From assembly GCA_951799445.1 (NCBI GenBank), contig OX637290.1:31614987-31678986 (forward strand): a stretch of 64,000 nt of DNA, read 5' to 3'. The DNA comes from Pseudisothecium myosuroides (Eukaryota > Streptophyta > Bryopsida > Hypnales > Lembophyllaceae). Below, piece after piece: positions 11,341 through 31,459 of the stretch. The notes beneath the pieces were generated by a model. That model was given only the letters and a program-made list of their open reading frames with translations. It was not told where the DNA came from and did no database searches. The stretch's first letter is position 1, and every line of letters starts with the position of its first letter. The position numbers and the translations under genes were made by a program.

Positions 11341-13115
11341 CTACCTTACCTTATTCATTCCTCTGTAGGATGACCACTGTGTGATCCCATTTCGGACACT
11401 CTGGTGGTGTCTGGACCTGTGAAGTCTGAAGAACCGGCACACACAGAGCAGACAGCCAATGGGGTGCGTTCCCACGTCCACGTCCCCTCCCGCCAAAGCC
11501 GAGGCTTTTGAACGAAGCCCCCGCGCTCAGGCCCCCGCCCGCCCTCCGATTCTTCGGGCTAACCCGCCGCAACGACTAACTCACTCGAGCTCCCGATTCC
11601 GTTCAGCCCTCACATCCTCACGCCCGCGACCACCCGCTGAATTGCCGGGTTCCGTCTCTCGCACCGCTCTCGCAGTTGCCATTCCTATCAATTCTCCTTC
11701 TTCGATTCCATGTCGGTGATGTTGTTCTCGGAGCTTCTGACCGTTTGTCACTCTTTTCAGTGGGAAGAGATTAGGTTCCGGAGCTGATTTCTCTTTCCGC
11801 AGACTCTTGCCGATCAAGATGAGTCTATATGGAAGTGATTACGGGATATTCTGAATTGGTGGACGTTTTTTTTGAGTAGGATTGGATTTATCTCACTATT
11901 GCCGTGTTGTTTTCACGAGGAGTTGTAGTAAGAGCCTCATTTCAATGATTTGGTGAATGGCGGTAGTTTCATTTGGACGGGCAGTGTTGGATTTTGGATT
12001 TCGGGAGGCAGTGCAGCATTTTGAGTAGAGAAATTCATATGAAGGCCACTGCGAAATTTTTAGAGCGCTGACAATGCAGAGGTGCTCTATCTGGACCTAG
12101 CTAGTACGCTTCTGATGTCCTCTTGGTTTCATTTGGACGGGCAGTGTTTGAGCTCCGAGCGGATTTTGGATTTCGGGAGGCAGTGCAGCGTTTTGAGTAG
12201 AGAAATTCACATGAAGGCCACTGCGAAATATTGAGAGCGCTGACAATGCAGAGGTGCTCTATCTGGACTTAGCTAGTATGCTTCTGATGTCCTCTTAAGA
12301 GAATCGAATTCGGAAGCGGTCGGCGATTTTATTTGGAAGGCCAATGTTGCACCGCGTGCAGCTCCGAGCGGAGTTCTGATGTCGGGAGCGAGTGCCAGTA
12401 TTAAGTAGAGTATTTGTATGAAGGCCAATGCGAGATATTCAGAGCGCTGACGATGCAGAGGTTCTCCATCTTGCCCTAGTATGCTTTGTCACTTTCTCAC
12501 TCTTTGCTGGTGGTCAATCAACAACATTATCAAAGTCGAATTCGGTTGGTAGCGGTATGAGTGAGTTGATTAAATTTTATTCTTGGTGGATTGATTCGAC
12601 CTCTACTCGTGTTTTATTTTGATTCGTGAGCTTTTTGCTCAATTCTCGAATGTCTCAATGTTACCTCTAGTCTTTCGCGAAAAGCAGCAATATTTGCAAA
12701 TCAAGCACTTATTAGGACTACTGTCATCAGAAGTCTAGAACTGTGTAGGATTCACTGCGAGGAACAGATACCTTGTGAGGGATACCCCAGCAGAACAGTC
12801 AAGGTATCGTGTGATACTTTTCTTACCGCAAAATGATCTGAATCATCTTTAGTATGAGCGTATTGTGCACTCTAGGTTGTACTCTGCTCACCAGGTACAC
12901 GAACTATGTGTATAATCAATTTAAAGGTGGACTATGCTATTAAGTTTTCACAGTGGACCATGCTATCAAGTAGAGAGTTGGTACAAGTTTATAACCCTCA
13001 TGATTGGTCAACTTTGTTCTCTAGGTGTTCTTGTCCGCTCATCGCAGAACATTACTCGAAGACAGATTTGTTGGCAGTTGTTGTACGTATTGATGGTGGT
13101 TCTTTGTGTATGCAG
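11341..13115 (+). promoter_or_regulatory. Promoter/5' region of the RecQ gene
   Basis: From about 11,345 the base composition switches from AT-rich spacer to a GC/CpG-richer block (11,380-11,720), as expected for a promoter and transcript leader. I see no certain TATA box or start site. A candidate first coding exon is 11,710-11,774: ATG, 21 further codons' worth of sequence ending ATT AG before a GT donor. It leaves phase 2, exactly what the exon starting at 13,116 needs. In that case 11,775-13,115 is a long first intron. Otherwise the leader runs through the repeats at 11,966-12,490 and the true start is elsewhere. Confidence 0.45.
11966..12490 (+). repeat. Triplicated ~170-bp repeat with small ORFs
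   Basis: Three tandem units occupy 11,966-12,125, 12,126-12,296 and about 12,326-12,490. Units 1 and 2 are nearly identical, unit 3 is diverged. Each holds two tiny ORFs in the same relative place: MKATAKFLER (12,039-12,071), its shortened form MKATAKY (12,211-12,234) and MKANARYSER (12,418-12,450); then MQRCSIWT (12,074-12,100 and 12,246-12,272) and MQRFSILP (12,453-12,479). The units lie either in the leader or in intron 1 of the RecQ gene. If they are in the mature leader, six upstream AUGs would strongly dampen translation. Confidence 0.8.
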
Positions 13116-22297
<9,182 letters not shown>

Positions 22298-25194
22298 TGA
22301 TGGAACGTGCATTCCATAAAATCAGGTGACATCAGACATTTGTTGAAAATTAAGATTTCTGACGAGTCTTATGTACATTTTGACGAGTCTAGGACCTTTT
22401 CCTCGAATCCATTATCCAGATGAACATTGCTGTGCGGCACTAGTACAAATTCAGTCTTAGATGAACATGTGTCCTCCATTTGCGGAGCATCTGGATGTGT
22501 TGTAATCATAGTCTCAAAAGAGAGTCGGTTCCATGCTAGGTAGTTGAGTTACTGAAAATGTAGAGAAGAAAAGTTTGTAGAAAAGTATGGACTTCTAGCA
22601 TGTATTTCTGGAAGATTTCATGAATGGAAGTAGGAACATATATCATGCATGAAGTGTGCTTATTTATGTTGCTGCAGCTAAGACGTTTTTTACTGTCTGT
22701 CGTTCGTTCTGTGAGTTCCTTTGGTTGCAAAAATTGATGATCGTATGAAATTCATAACTGACATCTGATCTATGCTTGGCAACAAAATTGTACTGTACAG
22801 TACAGTAGGGTCCATACTCCTTGGATGGATTTACTTATTCTTATTTTTTTTGTATGCACTGAATCTGTATGTGATTCAAGGCAAAATCGTTCAAGATGTT
22901 GTTTAGATAAGGAGACATTTCTGTACAAGGCTCCTTTAAGGGTTTAAGTTCCTATTTGTTCAGCTTTGTTGGCATAATTTAGTCCGTTCTTTCTTTCTTT
23001 TCCCGAATTATTTCTTCGCTGGTTATAAATTTTCTGATGGTCATTCTGGGCTAGCATATGACAGTGAAGGTCTTTCAGATATAGAGTGACTTTAAACATA
23101 TGTTTAGTACTACAATGAAAACGAATTTATCTGAATTTTGAAACTGTGGCTCTGGAAGAGTATGTATAGACATTGAGGGTGAGTGATATCTAAGGTAGAG
23201 ACAAAGACACCTAAAACTGTGCACAGATTTTATTATTAGATTGGTCAAACTTTCATATTTTTCCATCGACAAATGAAAGGAGTCATGTTATGCCCCCATT
23301 GACTTCCTAAGAACCTGCCAACGATGCAAGATGTGGTGCAGACTTGAAACCAAAGGAAAACTGCACTTCTGTACTTGCAAATGAAGATTAATGAAGACCG
23401 GATCACAGATGCTGTATGTACCCAATAAATGTAGACTTTCCATCAGATTAATGGATTATACATTTATATTACACTCTAACCCCCTTCACATGACACCCTC
23501 TAACATGACATTCTATATTGTCACAAGATTCTTGGGAACGGATATCCCCGGTCAAGAATTGAACTAAATATTGTGACTCGCATTCACTAATGTGACATCA
23601 AACAAATGTGATAATATGGAAAAACAAAAAAGTTGTATATCAATAGTTGTGCTACCTGTAGGGTTTGTCTTTCGAAACAGCACTACTAAGATTTTCTCCC
23701 CAAGAATGTTAGTACAAGTGTATGTGGCTAGCCACTTTGGTGTGAGTCTTCAAGCATTGAAACTTTTGATGTCACGAGAGTTTTGAGCTGTATCGTTTAT
23801 GAATTAACAAGTGCTGCAAATTTAACGTCATTATTTAATTTATACCCACTGTGCAAGAGTGAAGGTAGTCATTATAAGGGGGTCAAAGTATACCCACTTT
23901 GCAATTGCAGACTCTTTGTAAATTCAGATGATCCTTGGACTGACAGTTGAAGCTATGTTATTTCTCATGAGGTCTTTGGAGAATTTCTTATGCATTTTCT
24001 TCCATCTGTACCGGCATTCGTGTAGATAATTCGAAGTGGAAATGCTTGAGGATTGACGAAGAGCCTCATTTGAAGCCTGAGAAGTAAGTGTATGTCAAGT
24101 AGTGGGAAGACTCCATGACTCCTGCAGAAGCATGCGCTGTCTTGCTCCATGGATAAGAAAGTCGACTTGCCACGGCAAATTAACTCCGGCACTCACCAAG
24201 ACGTTAATGACCGATCCGAGTATTTTGAAGCCCATGTCTGTTTTTGGATCTTGTTTCAAGCCAGGTTGGCAAGCCCTTGCTGCAGAGCGAGACAACGCCA
24301 AGAGTGGGATCCCAGGTTGATTCAATTGAAGTCATTCTTATCGGGGCTGAATGCTGAATGCCGCAGGTTACCTGAGTGTGCCATCCGCGTATTCAGTTGG
24401 CAATGAAGTTGACCTTGAGTCAGTTACTTCTGGATCCAAAGCCACAACCAGGTTCTGAATCTGAAATCCAAGTGATTGATAAGAAGGTTGAATTGAAGAC
24501 GACAATATTGCAGCTAGTCTAGTTGAAGGAGAGGAGTTGCAAGGGAGGAGCACCTGGATCCGTCCCTAACAGCCCAACCCAACGCACCCCGGCGGTGATC
24601 AATATGGACTCAACAACATAGACTCAGTTGAAGAGATGGGACTCCGTATTGCGGTCAAGCATCGGACACCGACGATGATTATTAGTATATAAGTCCAATT
24701 ACACAATTCCAGAATGATAAGCGTCGACTATCACAATCACACAACGGACGTGACGCACACCGGTAAGACCCACACTTCCCATTCACTTCAATTCCCGAGA
24801 ATTGAATTGAGTCTACCCACGTACCCTGCACGGTCTCAACATACCTGGTGTGCATGAGAATTGAAGCTCAGTATGGGAATTGACAGAGAACGCAGCATTT
24901 TGTTTTCGAAATGGGACACCCTAGCACGCACTGCCGGGGCTGATACTGCTACAAACCTCGGGACTCCAGACAGCGCCGAATGCTTCGACGGAGACCTAAG
25001 CAGAGCAAGGTAACTTACATTCCAGTAATCGTCATTTGGACCAAAAAATGACACAAAAACACATTCAGAACATGAGAGCCTCAGAGAGCTTAATGTCGAT
25101 TTTGGCACACCAACAAACAATACTTCGACATTTCATAACGTGTTCATACAGTGTACAGATAATAGTAAGACAAATCAGTGTAGCATGCATAAAT
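22298..25194. other. RecQ 3' flank and spacer
   Basis: The first few hundred bases probably hold the RecQ 3' untranslated region. The rest shows no supported gene. Several short overlapping frames between 23,965 and 24,553 on both strands have no recognisable motif or splice structure. Confidence 0.5.
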
Positions 25195-25455
25195 GAGACA
25201 CACACTGACACACATACTTTCTCACTGATGTACAGAATGGAACCTTCGCAACAACAGGTGACAGCCTCCGAATCTCCTGGAGGTATGACGGTGAATTCAA
25301 AGGCTTGTTCTAATGGGACAGCACTGGAACCAACTATGTGAAAAGAAAAAGAGAAAGGCATTAATCCCACACTGGAAAAAATTCATTCTCAACAGCTTGA
25401 TTCTCTCTAAAGATCTGACTTTCATGGATGCAGAGCATGCTTGAAGTCTGCCATT

Positions 25456-28400
25456 TTACGACGACGGGCCATTGATCAACCCGGACATGCGACCGACGTC
25501 AAAAATCTCGATCCAGTAGCCGTCAGGGTCCTTGATGAACGCAAGCCCCTTCATCCTTCCTGCCAAGTATGAAGACCACGCTCATTCAGTCTTGCTTTAA
25601 ATCCATATTGGGACATTAAGCTTCACCATTGTAACGAACTTTCATATATCCTACACAGCAGTCTCCATTTGTGGCTTCTTCAGTTTGTCCAATCAAAGGT
25701 TACCCCACAAAACAATACTAAGTGGAAACAGTGAAATTTACCGTCGTCAGGCCGCTTTGCAAATTGAACTCCCAGCTTCTCAAAACGTTCGCATGCTTTG
25801 TAGACGTCATCAACCGTGATTCCAATGTGCCCTACAGTATCAAACCAAAATGCCAGCAACTTTACTACATTAGCACTGAAAGCTGGGTTGACAACTTAAA
25901 AACAAGGGTGCAGGATAGAGTCGGTACTTCTGGAAGAGTCTGATTGGCAGATGCCAAATTCAGTTATCAGTCCAACACAGTTCATTTCCTCTTAATTTTT
26001 GAAAGTGCCGATGTCTTGTAAAATAGAAAAGAAGAGGCCAGAACTTTATCTTTGCACCATGCAAAGAAAATATTGGGAAGAAAATTTTCCAACCACTTTT
26101 GGCATTTATTTTGAAAACTATTTTCCGCCTTGACTGCCCGCAATAGAAAGCAAGACGCGTTTTCTGTATCTAAGCAAGAATTTTCATAGCAATAGGTTTA
26201 GGTCTCGAGGATACTTTGAAACTAAACACCTATGAACACGTACCATAGCCTCGTGGATCATTATTCCCGTTGTGATAGCCCTTGAAGTTTGGATCCGACT
26301 CTGTTCCCCAGTTACTGAGGGCCACAATGCAAAACGACGTTATGTGTGATTACTTTGTGATAAGATAAAAAGAAACCCTGGATGAAAATAACGCCCAAAC
26401 GGTCAAATTGCAGGACAATTCTGGAAATCGTGAGCATAAGTCACGTAGAAACATTAAAGCTCACTAACGATGTAAAGATAGAAAGCAAATTAGGATAAAG
26501 ATTATCAAGTTGCAGATAACACGAGGAGCAAAAGAAATTGAAGCTTACTGCGTGAGCTCTAAGGTAGCTTTGCATCTGAATAAAAATGCTGTTCTCTCTG
26601 CAGTGGTATTGGGGATGGCTTCCGGACTCTGCAAAACCAGATCACGTTAGGTATTCCAGATAATCTCAGCAAGAGACGAGGAGTTGGATTAAAAATACAC
26701 TCAAAGTCATGTGATGCCTTCTAACATCACAATATTGGCAATATGATAAATTTTTGTGAACAAGCATCCCAAGTTGAGAACTTCATCCAAAACCAAGTCG
26801 CAGTTAACAGCAATCATACGGAGTGAAACAAGTGTAAAAGAGGTGCAAAAATTTAGAATTTCAGTTTCTCAAAAACATCCGTCCGTTGCAACTGTAAAAA
26901 AGCTTCAAAACTCAAAATCACCCCTGCAAATTCTCATCAAATTGAGAGCAAAAGAAGCGCTAAAAAAAACTCAAAAACACACACGCAGAGATTGATTCAA
27001 AATTCAGTACTGGAGGTGTCAATTTTCTTTCGAAAGTTAATGAGAGATTTATAACTCATCATATAACCTCAAATTCTGAGCTACTGATTAAATGTAAGAT
27101 CTCCCAAAGAGGAATTCAAAGATCACACCCACTTCTTAATCCTCAAAACATAGAACATAGTGATTGATTGGAGTTTTAATTTGGTACTGCGAAAAATATG
27201 GATGGTAGGATTACAAAGCTCCTAGGGTTTCCAAGTCCCTAGACTTCTCTGATGCCACAAATATAAACTCAAGATATCAATTCCAAATCACCAGTGGTCG
27301 GAGTACAGATACTCATATCAAAGAGGCCCAAGTGTACATCCAACTAACATTCCTTGCGGAAGGAAAAAACATAAACCACTTACCTCATAACCCAGGAAGT
27401 ACAGGCTGAATTTGGCCTCCTCAAAATCAAGTTTTTTGATTAGCCTACATCGCCCGAACAATCCTCGTCAAAACAACTCTTCATCACCAACAGAAATTGA
27501 TCTCACTACACTATGTACACAATCAACATGCTGATGTTTCTAGATCGGATGAATGAGGTTCGACATCTTACGTCATTCCCAAAACCTTTGAGTAAAATTC
27601 CAGGCTTGCTTTAGGGTCCTTGATTCTGTACATCTGCACGTCACACAAACCAAGCAGGATTGGAAAATTGGATTGACGATCCCTTCGTCGGTCATCAACA
27701 TCACTTAGGCTGTAATGCGCAACCCAAGATAACAGCCTTCACCTAATTTCAACATACCGAAATGCGACACTCCAAAATCTCGCACAAGAAATACTTATCT
27801 TGGGAATGCAAACATTAGAAAGAATTAACCCCTAAAGTCCCAAGGCCATTTTTCTGTCAAAAAACACTCAAACCTGCCATTTCTGCTGCGTTCGCCCAAG
27901 AAAACAGAATTTTTGTTTTTAAAAGAATCTAACCGTAGGATCTTGTACTTGACTTGTTTAGGATCGTGTAGTAAAGATTTCATGAAGTTTGACCGTATAG
28001 ATTGGAAGATATTGGCATTTAAAGTTGGAAAAAAAAGTTTTTTTGAACATTGTCTTGCAATTTCAGATGACTTTGACTGTCATTTGTGGAATTTTTGCAC
28101 TGCAGACTTTGAATTAAAAATTTGTTATGTTGAAAAACTGAGTTAGAATTCTAGGAAATTTAAAAAAAAAAAACATACTTGATTTTCATTCTTTAAAAAA
28201 ATGTTAAGTAGAAGTAGGTTTAAGATTGAATGAAAAACTAAATTGTTAATAGCTTTAAGATGGAATTGAAACACAATAATCCCAACATTGAGATAGTTCT
28301 AGCAAGCATACTTAATCCTATCAAACAATTTTTTTGGAAAAATTGTGAAAATCGCATTCACAAATGAGTCCTATAATTTATTTTTTGATAAAAATCCTTA

Positions 28401-29397
28401 GATTGCCCAAAAAACAAGATTGTCCATAACTTTCTCATCACTAGTCCAAATAGAATGAATCAAAGCTTCACATGTAGACAAAGATATAAAATTTATTAAA
28501 AAAAATATTTTTCAAAATATTTTTGTAATTTTTTTGTGCTGCTCACCGACCTTTGTTTTTGGCTTATTGTGCCAGAACTTTTTCTCCCAGACACCAATTG
28601 AATTAAAAATTATATTTCGAGAAAGCTTATGTGTTTTTCTAGCTTCAACAAAAGTTTCAAAAAATTATAATGAATATTGAGTCCGTATGAGCCTACCCAA
28701 AGTTGCATTTTGGGACCCCAGAGCCAATGGGACTTAGGGGTTAAACTAATGTCGATTGCAGATCATCCGCCAAAACAGCGTTAAACCCTCACAACTACTA
28801 CACATGGTATCCAAACCATGCATTCCCTCAAAACATGCAATCGTCTTCAATTTGCTGACAAGAATATTAAAAATTCAAACCATTACAATAGCAGAGACTA
28901 TGCTCAGCGTTTAAAGACTCGCAATTCGGTGAAGTAATCTTACAATACAAGAAACTCCTACAAGGCAATACGTGATGCTTACAGTTTGCTGCACAAAGTA
29001 GTCTTTGGTAGCGGCATCCGCAGTGTCGCAGTAGCCTGGGTTGTTAGCGGCGGACTCCGGTTCAGTCGACATGCTTGCTGCTGTAACACTCAATCGCCCT
29101 CTGCCCCCCTGCAGCCAACATGCCAACACAAACTTATGTAACAGAATGGCAACCCTCATATCCCAATGGACGACCTAAAATCTCCACCATCCCCCAACCC
29201 TACGAATCGACAGGCATGAAGGTACCCCAACCTCGACATACATTGAAATTCAAATGCCTTGCCAATGCGGGCGACCCCCGAAAGGCACTCAGATCAGTCT
29301 GACGTCCCCCAAGCCTAGAGGACGAGCTCAAACATCTAGAGAAGCAAGCAGCTGGAAAACGCGGGGACAACAATGCGCGAGCACCCAGGGCAGCCAT
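25456..29397 (-). CDS. GLO1: Glyoxalase I (lactoylglutathione lyase), intact
   Basis: Converts the hemithioacetal of methylglyoxal and glutathione to S-lactoylglutathione, the first step of methylglyoxal detoxification. Eight exons, 5' to 3' on the minus strand: 29242-29397, 28983-29108, 27572-27633, 27384-27444, 26549-26628, 26244-26314, 25742-25831, 25456-25559 (stop TAA). They total 250 codons including stop (249 aa), with all phases consistent. All four metal ligands of the single-domain zinc-type enzyme are present: Gln in VQQTMYRIKDP, Glu in ATLELTHNWG, His in [12 protein letters not shown] and Glu in [10 protein letters not shown]. Residues 1-64 form an Ala/Arg/Ser-rich, acid-poor leader that looks like a plastid or mitochondrial transit peptide (inferred). 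Met65 ([14 protein letters not shown]) matches the usual start of the cytosolic enzyme, so two products are possible. Intron 2 hosts a transposable element. The length is the family's ~185 aa plus the leader. Confidence 0.93.
27825..28744. mobile_element. TTAA-flanked non-autonomous element in GLO1 intron 2
   Basis: A 920-bp element with TTAA at both ends and inverted termini TTAACCCCTAAAGTCCCA / TTAACCCCTAAGTCCCA (one-base gap). Just inside the left end it has AAAAACACTCAAACCTGCCA, shared in variant form with the copies at 10,299 and 61,071. The duplicate gene copy B has no such element at the matching place (near 38,010), so it inserted after the duplication or was lost from B. Non-coding. 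Confidence 0.75.
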
Positions 29398-29720
29398 CTC
29401 CCCGTCCCCTGAAAACCAAAACCCAAATCTCAAATCAACCCAACTCTGAAATCTACTGTAGAAAGTTCTCAATGGCACCCAAGACGATCCCACCCAAAGG
29501 AAAAGAAATGAGCTTTGTCAAAGCTGTGAGCGACTTAAAAAAAGGGGCAAGAGAAGAGATGTGAAGAGTATCTTACCTTGCGCTGTTCGCGTGTCTGTGC
29601 GAGTGCCGTTGCGATTGAAGTGCGATTTCCCTCAAATTCCATCCAACTCAGATGCTGAAGATGACGCCAAGCAGCTCTCCACTTCACTGGAACCAGAATG
29701 AGCGGACATTCTCCACTTGG

Positions 29721-31028
29721 CCAGTTCAGGAAGAGCATGTCCAGTCAGGCCGCACTGGCGCCGGAGCCAGGCAACGCAGGCCGGCAAAAGCCGCTGCAAG
29801 CCTTCCCCTTCCTCTGTCCCGCCGGTCAGTCGATGCTCGACACATGGCAGTCTCGAACGGCAAACCAGAGCATAAGAGCATCTCCACCAGTGCGCAGAAT
29901 AAGGTAACTACAGTACACCCAGTCCGACCCCTTTCTAAAACCGACCCCTACAAATTCTGGTCTAAAATGTCTTCATGAGAGTTTAGGGTCGGTTTTAGAA
30001 ACACCTATTTTCAGCACTTTGAATATTCATAGTTTATTAGTATGGTGTTCAAAAAATGCATTCTCAGAGAATCTAAAATTCCCTTTGGACTACCAACAAG
30101 ACCCCCCACAAAAAATTCCAATATAATAATGAAAACCATACTGAAATTAGCTAAATTGCTTAAACGGTGGATTTTAGGTGGAATCAACTACATTGCTTAA
30201 ACAATTGATTTTAGGTGTAGTTACCTTACTGCGTATGAGAGATTTATTGCGTATGGATAAGTAGCAAGAGATTTGATGTGTATGGGCAAGTGGCTCCATC
30301 CCGCCAGTTGGAGATTGGGTTGTTTTTCAACACAAGTTACAATTGACATGTGGGCCCTAAATAATCACCTACAAAATAATATTATATGTTTAATTTATAG
30401 CGTAAGTCTAAAATCGAAGAGACGCAAAATTAGGGTTTGCCCAACGTGTTCGTATTCTATTGCCATTATTACTAGGTTAAATCAATTCAAATGTGGTTCT
30501 AGTTTATTTGTAGGTTTAGGGTTTGGAAGTATGAATGTCAGAATGGTTTGGAATCTGTGAAAGTAAGATCGCTATGTGCCAACAATCTATATCTTCTTGG
30601 TATTAACTTATATTAACTTATGCAAACTGTGAAAGCGAGATCACTACGTGGCGTAAAATTCTGGAGAGTATTTTCCTCGAAAAATGTGTCGGCCCTCAAG
30701 ACATACTTCACATATTGGGGTGCATCAATCCTCATGTATCTTGCTGGCCCAAAGATACAAGTGTATTACAAACTATTGTGTGTGCAATGCAGTCTATCAC
30801 GAGCAAATTAAACTTTTGATCCGAGGAAGAGAAAGTATCCATTGTGATTATTGAAGTTTCAGCAAGTTATCGAGTCGGCTTTCCGAACCTACCAGAGCTT
30901 TACATCATCAAGTTCCTGGTTCGCATGAATGTGCGTGTTTGCCTATCCACAAAGCCCGCCAACCCAGGAAAAGTGAGTGGCTTCCAAAAGATGTAACAAC
31001 TCATAGCAGAATCAGTGGAGGACTGCTA
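29721..31028. other. Spacer upstream of GLO1 copy A
   Basis: No gene supported. At 29,934-29,949 and 29,986-30,001 there is a perfect 16-bp inverted repeat (TTTCTAAAACCGACCC and its complement) with a 36-base loop. The same GGTCGGTTTTAG word recurs near 31,150. A phrase GAGCATCTCCACCAG at about 29,878 resembles the ends of known plant MITEs, but I found no partner end. Confidence 0.45.
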
Positions 31029-31343
31029 AGGTAGTCTGCTCTTAAAGCGAGCGGGCTCTAAAAGGGAACATGACACAGAGGTACATTTGCTTTCTTCAAT
31101 GTACCAGCTGGAAACATTTCAGGAGGTGGTCGGTTTGAGGTGGTCGGTTTTAGTGACCACTGCATTTGAACTTCAAAAATTTGTAACTAATTCCACAAAG
31201 GTCCAAAAAATACGAAACGACTTGGGTTAGATGCCAATTCCATTTTTCTTCCTCCAAAAATTAACTGAAAATTGTTTCAAGGATTTTAACTTCCCCGAAA
31301 AGGCAAACAGCTCTTAAATGGTCGCTTTAAGAGCAGACTACCT
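31029..31343. mobile_element. MITE with perfect terminal inverted repeat
   Basis: The ends AGGTAGTCTGCTCTTAAAGC and its exact reverse complement frame a 315-bp non-coding segment; the perfect inverted repeat is about 23 bp. The flanks give a TA duplication (left TA at 31,027-31,028, right TA at 31,344-31,345), as for Tc1/mariner-type (Stowaway-like) MITEs. A TAA duplication of the Tourist type is the alternative reading. Internally it has a tandem GAGGTGGTCGGTTT. Confidence 0.75.
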
Positions 31344-31459
31344 TAAACAATGGCACAACTGTTGTCTAAAGGTAGGCTAAGATTCAACAAACTCAATGAA
31401 TGCTGATAATTAGAACGTCCAATGAATCTATAATACCTAAAAATACTTTTTCTATGTAA

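Larger units (their letters stand above)
25195..29720. repeat. Segmental duplication, copy A
   Basis: This block matches 36,230-38,990 in the same orientation. The match covers the 3' flank (the CACACATACTTTCTCAC region at about 25,208), all glyoxalase exons but one, and the 5' flank up to the AGCAGGTCTCCACT/AGCAGCTCTCCACT region near 29,670. Copy A is about 1.8 kb longer, because it carries a TTAA-flanked element in intron 2 (27,825-28,744), about 610 bp more in intron 4 and exon 6, which copy B lacks. Confidence 0.85.

Noticed and set aside
24102..24553. Cluster of overlapping frames on both strands
   Set aside because: They overlap in several frames, have no recognisable motif, and no donor or acceptor sites link them into a longer protein.
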